A DNA stretch of 38,110 nt, taken from contig CANRJB010000018.1 in assembly GCA_947630845.1 (NCBI GenBank), forward strand, positions 1-38,110. The letters are read 5' to 3'. The stretch comes from an uncultured Clostridia bacterium (GTDB lineage: Bacteria > Bacillota > Clostridia > Oscillospirales > Ruminococcaceae). Numbering within the stretch: position 1 is the first letter of the stretch; each line of letters opens with the position of its first letter. The translations under genes were made by a program, and so were the position numbers. Below the pieces are notes generated by a model, which was given only the letters and a program-made list of their open reading frames with translations, was not told the DNA's origin and did no database searches. Positions 1-8,429 of this stretch are shown here, in pieces.

Positions 1-177
1 TGGCAGGGAAATGAAGATTCAGTCAGGAATGTATTTTACAAAGAAATAGCACAGCTGATGCTCAAGGATGCGGATGGTAATTTTGCTGTCACACCCGAAG
101 AATGTGCTGAAAATTTGCAGAAAAAATTAAATGCAGCTATATCGGAAGGACAAAAAAACAGTACACTTCATGATTAA
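1..177 (+). CDS. C-terminal end of a probable extracellular solute-binding protein (partial)
   Basis: An open frame enters from the left edge and ends with TAA at 175-177, giving 58 residues. The tail contains the stretch VTPEECAENLQKKLNAAISE. A phrase of this kind (TPEEAA..LQ..L..A) is typical of the last helix of family 1 sugar-binding proteins of ABC importers. The rest of the gene lies outside the window, so signal peptide, lipobox and ligand site cannot be checked. It ends 49 bp before gpsA, with no terminator hairpin between, so read-through is possible. The family assignment rests only on this short helix and is tentative; the reading frame itself is well supported. Confidence 0.5.
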   Translation, partial: WQGNEDSVRNVFYKEIAQLMLKDADGNFAVTPEECAENLQKKLNAAISEGQKNSTLHD

Positions 178-226
178 CTTTGTATAAAGCAACCGAAACC
201 CATCGTTGATATAAGGAGGAATCCAT

Positions 227-1258
227 ATGGCAACAATTACTGTTCTTGGCTCCGGTGCATTCGGACTGGCATTGGCAATCATGTGCCATGAGGCAGGACA
301 TGAGGTGATAGTCTGGTCAAAATTTGCATCTGAACTGGAAGAGATCCGCACGACAGGCGAATCATCAAAGCTAAAAGGAGTAAAGATCCCTAAAACATTG
401 ACAATGACAGAGGATATCCGCTGTGTAGGGGGAAAAGATATAGTGATTGTCGGCATTCCATCATCCTTTGTACGGGATGTGGCAAAGGATGCTGCACCTT
501 ATCTGTCATCAGAAACAGTTCTTGTGGATACATCTAAGGGACTGGAAGCCGGAAGTTACAAACGTATGAGTGAAGTACTGCATGAAGAATGTCCGCACAA
601 TCCTATTGTGGTTGTCACAGGTCCGTCTCATGCAGAGGAATTGTCCATTGGTATTCCGACAACAGTCGTGGCGGCATGTGAGGACGTAAGATATGCAGAG
701 TACATACAGGATATTCTCACGACGGAAAGTCTGCGTGTGTATGTCAATGCAGACGTCATAGGCTGTGAATTGGGCGGCGCAATGAAGAATATCATAGCCC
801 TTGGCTGTGGTATCAGTGATGGTCTTGGTTTCGGTGATAATACCAAAGCAGCCCTCATGACGAGGGGAATCCATGAAATTACCTCTCTTGGTCTTGCAAT
901 GGGGGCAGAGTTTGATACTTTTTCTGGATTGACAGGAATCGGTGACCTGATTGTGACATGTACCAGTATGCACAGTCGCAACCGGAGGGCAGGTATTCTG
1001 ATCGGACAGGGAGTCAGCCCGGAAGATGCCGTGAAACAGGTCGGGACAGTGGAAGGCTTCTACTGTTGTCGTGTTGCATATGGACTGGCAAAAAAGATGG
1101 GTGTAAGTATGCCCATAACAAATGAGCTGTATCATCTGTTATTTGAGCATGGTGATGTCAGGGCATCGTTGGGCAACTTGATGGGACGTCCGAAACGACA
1201 TGAGTGTGAACACTATATAACAGCAGACACTCTGGCAAAAATAGAGCAGGAGAGCTGA
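227..1258 (+). CDS. gpsA: NAD(P)-dependent glycerol-3-phosphate dehydrogenase
   Basis: Cytosolic enzyme reducing dihydroxyacetone phosphate to sn-glycerol 3-phosphate, the backbone precursor of membrane phospholipids. The 343-residue length is normal for the family. The N-terminus carries the Rossmann dinucleotide motif GSGAFGLALA (residues 8-17). The substrate domain has the GGAMKNIIALGCGISDG stretch with the expected catalytic lysine, followed by GDNTKAALMTRG and SGLTGIGDLIVTCTSMHSRN, all hallmarks of GpsA. The start is supported by an AAGGAGG ribosome site six bases upstream of the ATG. The next gene starts one base after the stop codon, so the two are almost certainly cotranscribed. No anomalies seen. 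Confidence 0.96.
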   Translation: MATITVLGSGAFGLALAIMCHEAGHEVIVWSKFASELEEIRTTGESSKLKGVKIPKTLTMTEDIRCVGGKDIVIVGIPSSFVRDVAKDAAPYLSSETVLVDTSKGLEAGSYKRMSEVLHEECPHNPIVVVTGPSHAEELSIGIPTTVVAACEDVRYAEYIQDILTTESLRVYVNADVIGCELGGAMKNIIALGCGISDGLGFGDNTKAALMTRGIHEITSLGLAMGAEFDTFSGLTGIGDLIVTCTSMHSRNRRAGILIGQGVSPEDAVKQVGTVEGFYCCRVAYGLAKKMGVSMPITNELYHLLFEHGDVRASLGNLMGRPKRHECEHYITADTLAKIEQES

Positions 1259-1259
1259 A

Positions 1260-1820
1260 ATGGCAAAGATCACATGGAAGGGAAGTGCGCTGCTTGCACC
1301 CGTACCGCCTGCACTTGTGACTTGTGGGACAATGGAAAAACCGAATATCCTCACTATCGCATGGACAGGTATTCTCTGTACCCACCCACCAATGACCTAT
1401 ATCTCCGTTCGTCCGACACGGCATTCCTATGGCATCATTGCAGAAACAGGGGAGTTTGTCATCAATCTTCCTACTTCTGCTATGGCTAAGGATGTGGATT
1501 TCTGTGGTATGAAAACGGGGGCAAAAGTAAACAAGGTATCTCGCTTTACCTTGCTGGAGGGGGAGACAGTCGCTGCACCTGTGCTTGCAGAGTGTCCTGT
1601 CGGACTGGAATGTCAGGTGACGGAACAAAAACTTCTTGGTTCGCATACCATGTTCCTTGCTAAGATCACAGCCGTGCGGATTGAGGAACGGTTTGTGGAC
1701 AGTAAGGGAAAGCTCAATCTTCAACAGGCAGGACTGCTTGCCTATGCACACGGAGAATATTTTGCACTCGGTCGAAAATGCGGTGACTTTGGGTTTTCAA
1801 TCAGAAAAAAGAGAAAGTGA
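1260..1820 (+). CDS. Flavin reductase-like (FMN-binding split-barrel) protein
   Basis: A 186-residue cytosolic protein of the flavin reductase-like/FMN-binding split-barrel superfamily. The early PNILTIAWTG segment, the ISVRPTRHSYGIIAETGEFVINLP segment (first FMN-contacting strands) and a late AYAHGEYFALGRKCGDFGFS segment match clostridial members annotated as flavin reductase or flavoredoxin. Such proteins bind FMN and pass electrons between NAD(P)H or ferredoxin-type partners and acceptors; the specific partner cannot be told from sequence. It starts one base after the gpsA stop, so the two genes share a transcript, although no biochemical link is obvious. A hairpin lies just downstream, and the next gene converges on it. 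Confidence 0.85.
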   Translation: MAKITWKGSALLAPVPPALVTCGTMEKPNILTIAWTGILCTHPPMTYISVRPTRHSYGIIAETGEFVINLPTSAMAKDVDFCGMKTGAKVNKVSRFTLLEGETVAAPVLAECPVGLECQVTEQKLLGSHTMFLAKITAVRIEERFVDSKGKLNLQQAGLLAYAHGEYFALGRKCGDFGFSIRKKRK

Positions 1821-1849
1821 TACCCATTCTCTACGCCAGAAAATCATAT

Positions 1850-1893
1850 GAGGTGATTTCCATATCTTTTGTATGGGGATCACCTCGTTCTCA
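1850..1893 (+). terminator. Hairpin between convergent genes, probable terminator
   Basis: GAGGTGAT at 1850-1857 pairs with ATCACCTC at 1879-1886, and an inner CCATA/TATGG pairing extends the stem around a short TCTTTTG loop. It sits between the end of the flavin reductase gene and the end of the oppositely oriented phosphatase gene. The U-tract is weak on both strands, so a shared bidirectional role is an inference. Confidence 0.6.
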
Positions 1894-2439
1894 TATTAGT
1901 CGGATCAGTTTGCAGTTTTCAATACCTGCGCTCCAGAAATCCTTGATTGGAATATGCCGCACTTGACAGATAATGCTGCAATTCATAGCACCATGTCCAA
2001 CGATCAGGATATCTTTTTTCTGCTCAAGCAGTGGTTGCACCACTTCTCTGAGAAATTCACCTGTCCTTGTAAAGAGATCAGCAAGGCTTTCCCCATTCTG
2101 TACACAGGTATAGCTTTCCGGATGCTGAAATAAGACACCGATAGGACTCTCTACTGTATGAAAGTAATTTTCAGTTCCTTCACAGACACCAAAGCTCATT
2201 TCCATCAGTCTGTCATCTATGACAAGCGGAACATCTCTTCCATGCAGGAGAATCTCAGCAGTCTCTTTTGCACGAAGCAGAGGGGAGCTGTAGCAGATAT
2301 CCAGATGGACTTCTCTATATTCCTTTCCGGCTTGTTTTGCCATTGTTCTTCCTTCTGCGTTCAAAGGGATATCTGTTCTGCCTTGTAATTTATTTTTTTC
2401 ATTCCATTCCGTTTTTCCATGTCTCATAATGTATAACAT
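1891..2439 (-). CDS. Histidine phosphatase family protein (phosphoglycerate mutase-like)
   Basis: A 182-residue protein of the branch 1 histidine phosphatase family. It opens with MLYIMRHGKTEWN, containing the catalytic RHG motif (the histidine accepts the phosphate). It also has SSPLLRAKETAEI, an MEMSFGVCEGT acid region and the second histidine in LIVGHGAMNCSI. Substrates in this family range from sugar phosphates to nucleotides, so the substrate is not assignable. I place the start at 2439, where AAGGA lies six bases upstream. A start at 2466, overlapping the previous stop as ATGA, would add nine residues before the conserved strand and has a poorer ribosome site. Last gene of the surface operon read from 8145. 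Confidence 0.88.
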   Translation of the reverse strand: MLYIMRHGKTEWNEKNKLQGRTDIPLNAEGRTMAKQAGKEYREVHLDICYSSPLLRAKETAEILLHGRDVPLVIDDRLMEMSFGVCEGTENYFHTVESPIGVLFQHPESYTCVQNGESLADLFTRTGEFLREVVQPLLEQKKDILIVGHGAMNCSIICQVRHIPIKDFWSAGIENCKLIRLI

Positions 2440-2462
2440 ACAATTTCCTTTTCTCACTGTTC

Positions 2463-3914
2463 TCATGGAGTATAGATGAAGTCTCCCGGTTCACAGAGAA
2501 TGCATCCCTGCTCGGTTTCAGCAGTGATGTTTACGGTATAGTTTTTCCCCTCTGTCAATGTATCAGTTGGGATATAGAGTGAATAGCCATTGTCCCGGAT
2601 CTCTGTATCTTCAAGCTGATCGGACTCATAGCAATTATACGCAATATAAGATGCTGATGAGCCGCTTTCTTCTGTTATTGTCACATAGTAAGTGGCAGCT
2701 TTTGTCAGATTTTCAGGAAGAGAGACTGTTCCATAAATGTGGAGCAGGGAAGACCCGTTCTGATCGGTATACAGGGTAGCATCCCCATTTTTATCTGATG
2801 ATGGAACGTTTTCTGCCGGAAGTGCGCTATGCATAGGTGCTTCCTTTTGCAGCCATGCGATGTTCCGCTCAACGATCTCCAAAATGACAGCATCATAATG
2901 CTGTTCTTCCAGAAGATATATGGGATTTGGTCTGCTTCGTGAGTATCTTGCTGTCTGGAATTGCTGTGAAAAGTAGGGGATGATCGCTGCTCCAAAAGAA
3001 TCACGGAACATCAGCAGACTTCCTGTGCCATCGGGATTGCTTGTATTGATGGTAATGTCATCACTGTTTCTGTAATGCCCCTGATAGCTGTAGGTGAATC
3101 CGATGTCATAGACAGTCTGGTCGTCCAGTACATCCGACTCCGGAAACAACATACCTTGCAGATCACCTTTCCATTCCGGCTGAATGGTATATGTTGCATC
3201 AGAGTAGGAATGGTACGGCATACCGACGGCATCCATCATAGTCTGATAGCCAATCAGCGCACCAGTATTGTTCCAATGGGTGTCGGTCTTATGGTACAGC
3301 AGTGTGTCAGATGATTTTGCCGTGGAAATAAGTGTATCAGAAAGATCGCACCAGTTAATATCTGTTTCGCTGACCGCAGCCTTCAGATTATCCAGATTAT
3401 TGGAAATACCGGAGTTTTTGTAGTAATAGGGCATAAAGTCCGGATAGACTGTGTTTTTATTGGGAACAACTGCAACTGTAAAGACACTGCCTGTCTGTGC
3501 AGCATATTCCTGCATCAGTTCCAGATTGTGTACGATATTTTGAATACCAAGCAAAGATACTGTCGGATTGCCGATATAATCGTTGACAGTAGCTGTATAA
3601 TATAGCCATCCGTCCTGCCCGATGATCACATCCTCCTCAGCGGAGGTATGCAGCAGTGTCGCTTTCATTCTACTGTCGGCATTGACAAGAGTCTGCCGGA
3701 ATCCGAAATGATCAGAAACATAAGACTGAAATTCGCTGCCCCACTTTTGATTCAGTGAGCCGTCTTTCGTATGGATCGATGGAAATTTCGCAAGCTGTCG
3801 TTTTTCAGAGTTACTGTTCTCCGGCTGACACAGTAACATCGTCCCCGGTACAGCACAAGCAGCAAAGAACAGAAGGCAGTATAGAAAATATCCGGCTTTT
3901 TTGAATTTTTTCAT
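2463..3914 (-). CDS. AlgX/AlgJ-like SGNH-fold protein, probable polysaccharide O-acetylation partner
   Basis: A 483-residue exported protein with an N-terminal hydrophobic segment (about residues 8-28) acting as a signal anchor. It belongs with the DHHW/AlgX/AlgJ-type SGNH hydrolase-like proteins. The expected catalytic elements are visible: DTHWN at residues 211-215 (Asp and His of the triad) and RDSFG at 304-308 (the serine). Proteins of this class work with a membrane MBOAT protein that brings an acyl group across the membrane, and transfer it to a polysaccharide outside. The gene directly upstream, ten bases away, is such an MBOAT, which strongly supports that role. The C-terminal 100 residues look like an extra beta-sandwich domain. 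The acceptor polymer is unknown. Confidence 0.85.
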   Translation of the reverse strand: MKKFKKAGYFLYCLLFFAACAVPGTMLLCQPENSNSEKRQLAKFPSIHTKDGSLNQKWGSEFQSYVSDHFGFRQTLVNADSRMKATLLHTSAEEDVIIGQDGWLYYTATVNDYIGNPTVSLLGIQNIVHNLELMQEYAAQTGSVFTVAVVPNKNTVYPDFMPYYYKNSGISNNLDNLKAAVSETDINWCDLSDTLISTAKSSDTLLYHKTDTHWNNTGALIGYQTMMDAVGMPYHSYSDATYTIQPEWKGDLQGMLFPESDVLDDQTVYDIGFTYSYQGHYRNSDDITINTSNPDGTGSLLMFRDSFGAAIIPYFSQQFQTARYSRSRPNPIYLLEEQHYDAVILEIVERNIAWLQKEAPMHSALPAENVPSSDKNGDATLYTDQNGSSLLHIYGTVSLPENLTKAATYYVTITEESGSSASYIAYNCYESDQLEDTEIRDNGYSLYIPTDTLTEGKNYTVNITAETEQGCILCEPGDFIYTP

Positions 3915-3924
3915 GATTGCCCCC

Positions 3925-5355
3925 TCAGAAATTCAGATAAATAAACGGGCTATATGTACCTGCCGATAGATACAGCAGACACAGTACCAACAAGCCGACA
4001 GATACAACATAGGAGATAATTTGTACAGTTTGGGCAGAATCAGAAGGCAGCTTTTGTTCCAATAAAGATTTGACCGGAAACGAAAAAAACACTGCTACAA
4101 TGACAGTAACCAAGAACAGAGGGGTGAGCTGTTCCAGAAAAAGACTCAATGAAATCTGCCACTGCACCACATCTGCACTTCCAAATCCGAACATCGTCCT
4201 CCAGAAATGCAACGCCTGTCCCATACTATCAGCCCGGAATACCGTAAAGCAAAGTACAACAGCCACCATGGTATACAAGTGGCTCACAAAACGCAGAATC
4301 GGAGACTTTTGCATCTTTTTCACCGGAATGATCCCAAATTCTTCCAACATCAGCAGACCTCCATTCAACAGTCCCCAGACCACAAAGGTGAGCGCCGCTC
4401 CATGCCAAAGACCTGTACAGAAAAATACGATCCACTTGTTGAGAATCGTGTGTCCCTTTCCTTTGCGGTTACCGCCAAGAGGGAAGTAGAGGTATTCCTT
4501 AAACCATGTGGAAACAGAGATGTGCCACCTTCTCCAGAATTCAGTGATACTTGCAGCGCAGTAGGGGGCATTGAAATTTTCCTTGAAGGTGAAACCGAAC
4601 ATTCTGCCCAGACCGATTGCCATATCACTGTAGCCGCTGAAATCAAAATAGATCTGCAAAGTATAACAAATCGCACCCAACCATGCCATAGGGCAGATGA
4701 GTACATCATCCGATGTAGAAAATGCAGCATCGGCTACAACGCTGACTGTATCTGCAATCAGCAGTTTTTTTGACAATCCGATGATAAATCTGCGGATTCC
4801 CTGTGCTATCTTTTCAAGTGTCAGTGTACGCTGTGCAAGCTGAGCCTCGATATCCTTGTATTTTACAATAGGCCCTGCGATCAGTTGTGGAAAAAGCGTG
4901 ATGTACAGCAGCAGCCGTGCAGGATTTTTCTGTACGGCAATATCACGCCGATAAGCGTCGATCACATAGGACATCGCCTGAAATGTGAAAAAGGAGATCC
5001 CAATCGGGAGTGGTATCTCCGGAACAGGCACATCAGGGAAGGGGAGTGCATTCCATGTCTCTGATAGAAAGCCGGCGTATTTGAATACACCAAGCAGCCC
5101 TAAGTTCCATATGACACTCAACCAGAGCCCTGTTTTCCGGATGACCTCCTTTCCACTCATCATCAGACCAAAAAGATAATTACAGAAAATGGACAGCACC
5201 ATCAAAAAAACAACGACCGGTTCACCAAATGCATAGAACACAAGGCTTGCAACAATCAGCAGTCCGTTACGGATGTGCCGTTCTGGCAGGATACAGTATA
5301 AGCCAAAAACAATAGGTAGAAAGACAAACAGAAATACGCTGCTGCTGAAAACCAT
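3925..5355 (-). CDS. MBOAT family membrane O-acyltransferase (AlgI/DltB-like)
   Basis: A 476-residue polytopic membrane protein with the full MBOAT signature. FPQLIAGPIVKY is followed by FDFSGYSDMAIGLGRMFG, then TEFWRRWHISVSTWFKEYLY with His278, and GLWHGAALTF with the family's invariant His318. AlgI-type MBOATs pass acetyl groups from the cytosol to an extracellular transferase. The start codon overlaps the stop codon of the upstream lipoprotein gene by one base (TAATG), indicating translational coupling. The AlgX/AlgJ-like gene follows after ten bases. Together they form a typical two-part O-acetylation machine for a secreted or cell-wall polymer. The dlt operon partners (dltA, dltC, dltD) are absent here, which argues against D-alanylation. 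Confidence 0.93.
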   Translation of the reverse strand: MVFSSSVFLFVFLPIVFGLYCILPERHIRNGLLIVASLVFYAFGEPVVVFLMVLSIFCNYLFGLMMSGKEVIRKTGLWLSVIWNLGLLGVFKYAGFLSETWNALPFPDVPVPEIPLPIGISFFTFQAMSYVIDAYRRDIAVQKNPARLLLYITLFPQLIAGPIVKYKDIEAQLAQRTLTLEKIAQGIRRFIIGLSKKLLIADTVSVVADAAFSTSDDVLICPMAWLGAICYTLQIYFDFSGYSDMAIGLGRMFGFTFKENFNAPYCAASITEFWRRWHISVSTWFKEYLYFPLGGNRKGKGHTILNKWIVFFCTGLWHGAALTFVVWGLLNGGLLMLEEFGIIPVKKMQKSPILRFVSHLYTMVAVVLCFTVFRADSMGQALHFWRTMFGFGSADVVQWQISLSLFLEQLTPLFLVTVIVAVFFSFPVKSLLEQKLPSDSAQTVQIISYVVSVGLLVLCLLYLSAGTYSPFIYLNF

Positions 5356-6140
5356 TATTCCATATCCTTATTGTAGCTAATGTAATTTACTTTCCCATCA
5401 GCGATTGTGAAGCGCAAAGAGCAATCGTCATAGGTATAGACATAGTCCGAGCCTTCCACAGCATACTCACTGCCATAAGCAGCAACTACATCGTCTGCCG
5501 AAGAACCGATTCCAATTCCCAATTGTGTGGTCACGTCTGGACCAGTAATATCAATACCGATTGTGGTATAGCTCCCGTTGTCGTTCCATACGAAAATGGT
5601 AAAGTTATCATAATAATAATTGATATCCTCACCATTTCCATAGCAGCTTTGAGAAGATTCCTTAGAATTCTCCGGAACAGCATTTACAAAATCAGATGCA
5701 TTATCACCAACACGAAGCGCCTGACCATTGTAAGCAAAGGTCACTTCATCTCCAATTACATCACCAGATGGTTTGGTAGGGGAGGGGACAGTTGTGATGG
5801 GTTCGTCCTTCTGATTGGGCGTCTGTTGAACTGAACCATTATCAATATTGTTGTCATTGTCACTTTGATCGTTATGATTCTCAGCGACAGTTTCTGTTTC
5901 TGTTGTTAGAGTGGTAGTCATTGTTTCTGTTGTGTCAGGAATGGCAGTGGTTTCCGCAGCAGTCGTATCTGCAACAGTCGTTTCCTCGGTCATCGTTTCT
6001 TCTTCTGTTGCTTCAGTTGAGGCTGTGGTTTCTATAGGAACGGTTTCATTGATGTTGAGAGTCTCCTCCTGCTTTCCGCACCCACTGCAAAGAACGAGCA
6101 GGCAGGCAAGAAGTCCGACAGCTTTTGTTACATGTTTCAT
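5355..6140 (-). CDS. Lipoprotein with Thr-rich linker and small C-terminal repeat domain
   Basis: A 261-residue predicted lipoprotein. The signal peptide ends in LCSGCGK, so Cys21 would be the lipidated residue; the -3 position is Cys rather than Leu, which is slightly atypical. Residues about 28-130 are a low-complexity linker rich in Thr, Glu and Asp, typical of wall-spanning spacers. The C-terminal 130 residues hold two similar segments, LRVGDNASDFVNAV and IGIGSSADDVVAAYG, resembling the helix-strand units of SmpA/BamE-like folds. That resemblance is by eye only, and function is unknown. A strong AGGAGG site overlaps the stop codon of the upstream gene, and the stop overlaps the MBOAT start, so it is translated within the same operon. 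Confidence 0.8.
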   Translation of the reverse strand: MKHVTKAVGLLACLLVLCSGCGKQEETLNINETVPIETTASTEATEEETMTEETTVADTTAAETTAIPDTTETMTTTLTTETETVAENHNDQSDNDNNIDNGSVQQTPNQKDEPITTVPSPTKPSGDVIGDEVTFAYNGQALRVGDNASDFVNAVPENSKESSQSCYGNGEDINYYYDNFTIFVWNDNGSYTTIGIDITGPDVTTQLGIGIGSSADDVVAAYGSEYAVEGSDYVYTYDDCSLRFTIADGKVNYISYNKDME

Positions 6141-6152
6141 AAATTATCCTCC

Positions 6153-8054
6153 TTACTTGTATTCTGGTCTGACATAGCCGAGGAACTTATAATTTCCATA
6201 TGCGATCATCTGATCCCATGTTTTATTGGCAAGTCCATTGGTACAGTCATAATTGACCCATGTGCCATTTATATTGACCTGATTCCAATAATGATCTCCG
6301 GAACCGTGGGTCGCATGAACGATTCGGCACTCATAACCAGCTTCTGTCAGCACAAAATCCATTTTTGCTGCCAGATAATAGCAGACACCATAGTAATTTG
6401 TCATTGCATGATCCACAAAATACAACCATCCTATGCTTTCAATCTGTTCAAGTGTTTTTGTGGATTCTGTTTTCTTATACCTTGTTGTCGAGCGGACGAA
6501 ATTATAGATATTGCTGACAGAAGAACCATAGTTATTCAGTGCAGCCTGCGCACGCTCTTTATTTTTGATGTATTCCGCAGAGCGCACTTTCCCGTCACTG
6601 TCAACCCATTTTCCATCTATTTCCTGATCTTTCTGCATGATTCCAGTCTCATTGAAATAATAGGTTTCCCCATCAATTTCCTGCCATCCGGTCTGAACAA
6701 TACCTTCTTCATTACAATAATATGTATCTTCACCGATTATCTGCCAACCGGTAAGAATTGCACCGTTCTCGTCAAAATAATAGGTGACTCCCTCGATCTC
6801 TGTCAGTCCGACGGACATTTCTCCATTTTCATCAAAATAGTGTTGAACCTCATCAATCGTCTGCCATCCGGATTTACAGATTCCGTTTTCATCCTGATAA
6901 TATGTGTGATCTTCAACCTTCAACAATCCATAATTGAGGTATCCGTTTTCATCACTGTAATAGGACTTATCGTTGAACGTAAACCATCCGGACACATGGA
7001 TGCCATCCTCATTGAAATAGCAAGGCTTTTCTCCGATCAAAATAATTTCTGACTTTGCCATACATCCGGATTCCGGCTTGAAATAGTATGTGGTGTCATC
7101 AACTGTGACCATTCCTGTTTGCATGATGCCATTTTCATCAAGGTAATACATTTCCCCATCAAGTTCAAGCAAGCCAGTCTGCATGATTCCTTCAGAATCA
7201 AAGTAAAACATTCCATCCGCAAGCTCGACCCAACTATCCTTTACCAGTCCATTCTCATCAAAATAATACCTGACCCCATCAATATCCCTTATGCCACTTA
7301 CCTTATGTCCATCCTGATTCAAATAATAGGTATTCCCATTTTCGTGCAACCAACTGCTTTTGAGAATACTGCCATCATCCTGAGCATAGTAAGTATATCC
7401 TTTATTTTTGAACCAACAATTTGTCAAAAGCGTATAATCATCACCCAGATAATAGGTTGCATCTTCTAACTCGACCCATCCCTGATACAGACGATAGGAA
7501 TCATCTGCATAACAGGTCTGACCGGATTCGGGATCAAGGATAAAGCCTTTTTGCAAACAACCATTCTCATCAGCTATATATTCCGTATAGCCGATCTGGT
7601 CAAAATCACCGGAACCGTTTTTTGCACAGTAGATCAAGATCCTTGCTGCATCTGAGGAATCTAAGCTCCCATTTTCATCAGTGTCTGAAAATAGTAAAGC
7701 TTCATTTTCATCCACATATGCACTTGTCAGTTGACAAAGACAATCTTCGACAGAATCCCCATCTGCACCAGAGCGTGCAATTGCGATCAACAAATTTGCT
7801 GCATCTGAAGTATCAATGACAGAATCCCGGTTGCTATCTCCCATCAAATAATCGGGGGACAACGAAAATCTACCGGTTCTGGGTGTGATGCCATCGTCAT
7901 CCAGACAATAGGCGTTTCCATTTTCATCCAGAAGAATTCTGTCAGATGGACGTGAATAGGAATTCTCATCAGCCTGCACACAAATCGGCATGCTTGCAAT
8001 CAGACTGATTGCAGCAATCAAGCCAGAAACACAAAACAGTCTGTTTCCTCTCAT
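6153..8054 (-). CDS. Secreted dockerin / choline-binding-like repeat / transglutaminase-fold protein
   Basis: A 633-residue secreted multidomain protein. A signal peptide (residues 1 to about 29) is followed by two calcium-loop segments of dockerin type, GDSNRDSVIDTSDAANLL (72-89) and SDTDENGSLDSSDAARIL (123-140). Next come about 14-16 aromatic-Gly repeats of roughly 20 residues (TYYFDENG type, about 158-490). Last is a C-terminal transglutaminase-like domain with Cys558 in YYGVCYYLA, His588 in SGDHYWNQV and Asp603 in VNYDCTNG. Such domains are usually cysteine proteases or crosslinkers. The repeats suggest binding to wall polymer or glucan. The start at 8054 has AGAGG upstream; an in-frame ATG at 8114 would lie before the predicted transcription start. 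First gene of the surface operon. Confidence 0.87.
   Translation of the reverse strand: MRGNRLFCVSGLIAAISLIASMPICVQADENSYSRPSDRILLDENGNAYCLDDDGITPRTGRFSLSPDYLMGDSNRDSVIDTSDAANLLIAIARSGADGDSVEDCLCQLTSAYVDENEALLFSDTDENGSLDSSDAARILIYCAKNGSGDFDQIGYTEYIADENGCLQKGFILDPESGQTCYADDSYRLYQGWVELEDATYYLGDDYTLLTNCWFKNKGYTYYAQDDGSILKSSWLHENGNTYYLNQDGHKVSGIRDIDGVRYYFDENGLVKDSWVELADGMFYFDSEGIMQTGLLELDGEMYYLDENGIMQTGMVTVDDTTYYFKPESGCMAKSEIILIGEKPCYFNEDGIHVSGWFTFNDKSYYSDENGYLNYGLLKVEDHTYYQDENGICKSGWQTIDEVQHYFDENGEMSVGLTEIEGVTYYFDENGAILTGWQIIGEDTYYCNEEGIVQTGWQEIDGETYYFNETGIMQKDQEIDGKWVDSDGKVRSAEYIKNKERAQAALNNYGSSVSNIYNFVRSTTRYKKTESTKTLEQIESIGWLYFVDHAMTNYYGVCYYLAAKMDFVLTEAGYECRIVHATHGSGDHYWNQVNINGTWVNYDCTNGLANKTWDQMIAYGNYKFLGYVRPEYK
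6585..7583 (-). repeat. Choline-binding/glucan-binding-like tandem repeats in coding sequence
   Basis: About 14-16 units of 60-69 bp encode the pattern (T/W)YYFDENGxxxxGWxxxDG. Individual copies differ clearly in sequence (for example TYYLNQDG, RYYFDENG, MYYLDENG, TYYCNEEG), so the array is old and probably not an active slippage tract. Confidence 0.85.
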
Positions 8055-8116
8055 GGATTCAACCTCTTTTCTTATGATGAATAAGACAGGATCAGCATAA
8101 CGATCCGACAACACTA

Positions 8117-8145
8117 ATTATAACATAATCAGAGAAAAATTTCAA
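8117..8145 (-). promoter_or_regulatory. Sigma-A type promoter of the 8054-1891 operon
   Basis: On the minus strand, TTGAAA (8140-8145) and TATAAT (8117-8122) are separated by 17 bases. Transcription would start near 8110, about 55 bases before the chosen start codon. Confidence 0.85.
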
Positions 8146-8348
8146 TAAAAATAGGCTATTTTATATGAAGAATCAGAATTTAGTCATTTCGCACAAAAGC
8201 AGAGGCTTGCAATCGAAAAAAGCTAATTATTCTGTAACAGTATGCCCGTCAGGGGAGAGAGTAGTTATCATTATGTTTGGATAATAATTGCACAAAATAC
8301 AAATTTTGTGCATAAATTAACTGAAAGGAGAGGGGGAGTGATTCATGA
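8146..8348. other. Intergenic stretch with a 24-bp dyad and a strong Shine-Dalgarno-like site but no gene
   Basis: No convincing gene lies here. TGCACAAAAT (8289-8298) and ATTTTGTGCA (8303-8312) form a near-perfect inverted repeat with a 4-base spacer, which could be an operator. Shortly after, GAAAGGAGAGGGGGAGTG precedes an ATG at 8345 that opens only an 8-codon frame (MKKQYTAH) running into the hairpin at 8351. I see no good plus-strand promoter. Confidence 0.5.
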
Positions 8349-8350
8349 AA

Positions 8351-8387
8351 AAACAGTATACTGCTCATTGAACAGTACACTGTTTTT
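8351..8387. terminator. Bidirectional intrinsic terminator
   Basis: AAACAGTATACTG (8351-8363) pairs with CAGTACACTGTTT (8373-8385) with one G-U wobble. The plus strand continues with a T-run and the minus strand with six Ts. It lies 45 bases downstream of the SpoIID-like gene and most likely ends the sortase operon. Confidence 0.85.
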
Positions 8388-8429
8388 CCGTATTATATAG
8401 AATTGTATGAAACAGCTTCGGTACTGTCA

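Noticed and set aside
3925-5355. DltB of a D-alanylation (dlt) operon
   Set aside because: DltA, DltC and DltD are not present. The partner gene is AlgX/AlgJ-like with DTHW and RDSFG motifs, which fits polysaccharide O-acetylation better.
6132-7469. Long plus-strand frames opposite the repeat protein, rich in Ile and Phe
   Set aside because: They are antisense shadows of the repeat array: repeated Asp/Glu/Tyr codons read backwards give Ile/Phe/Val. They have no ribosome sites, and the minus-strand protein has clear domains.
6585-7583. CRISPR-like array
   Set aside because: The periodicity comes from protein repeats in a single open frame. The units are divergent, the spacing matches codons, and there are no identical direct repeats or cas genes.
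8055-8114. Upstream ATG at 8114 as the start of the repeat/dockerin protein
   Set aside because: It lies at or before the transcription start predicted from the promoter at 8117-8145 and puts 20 non-signal residues ahead of a good signal peptide with its own ribosome site.
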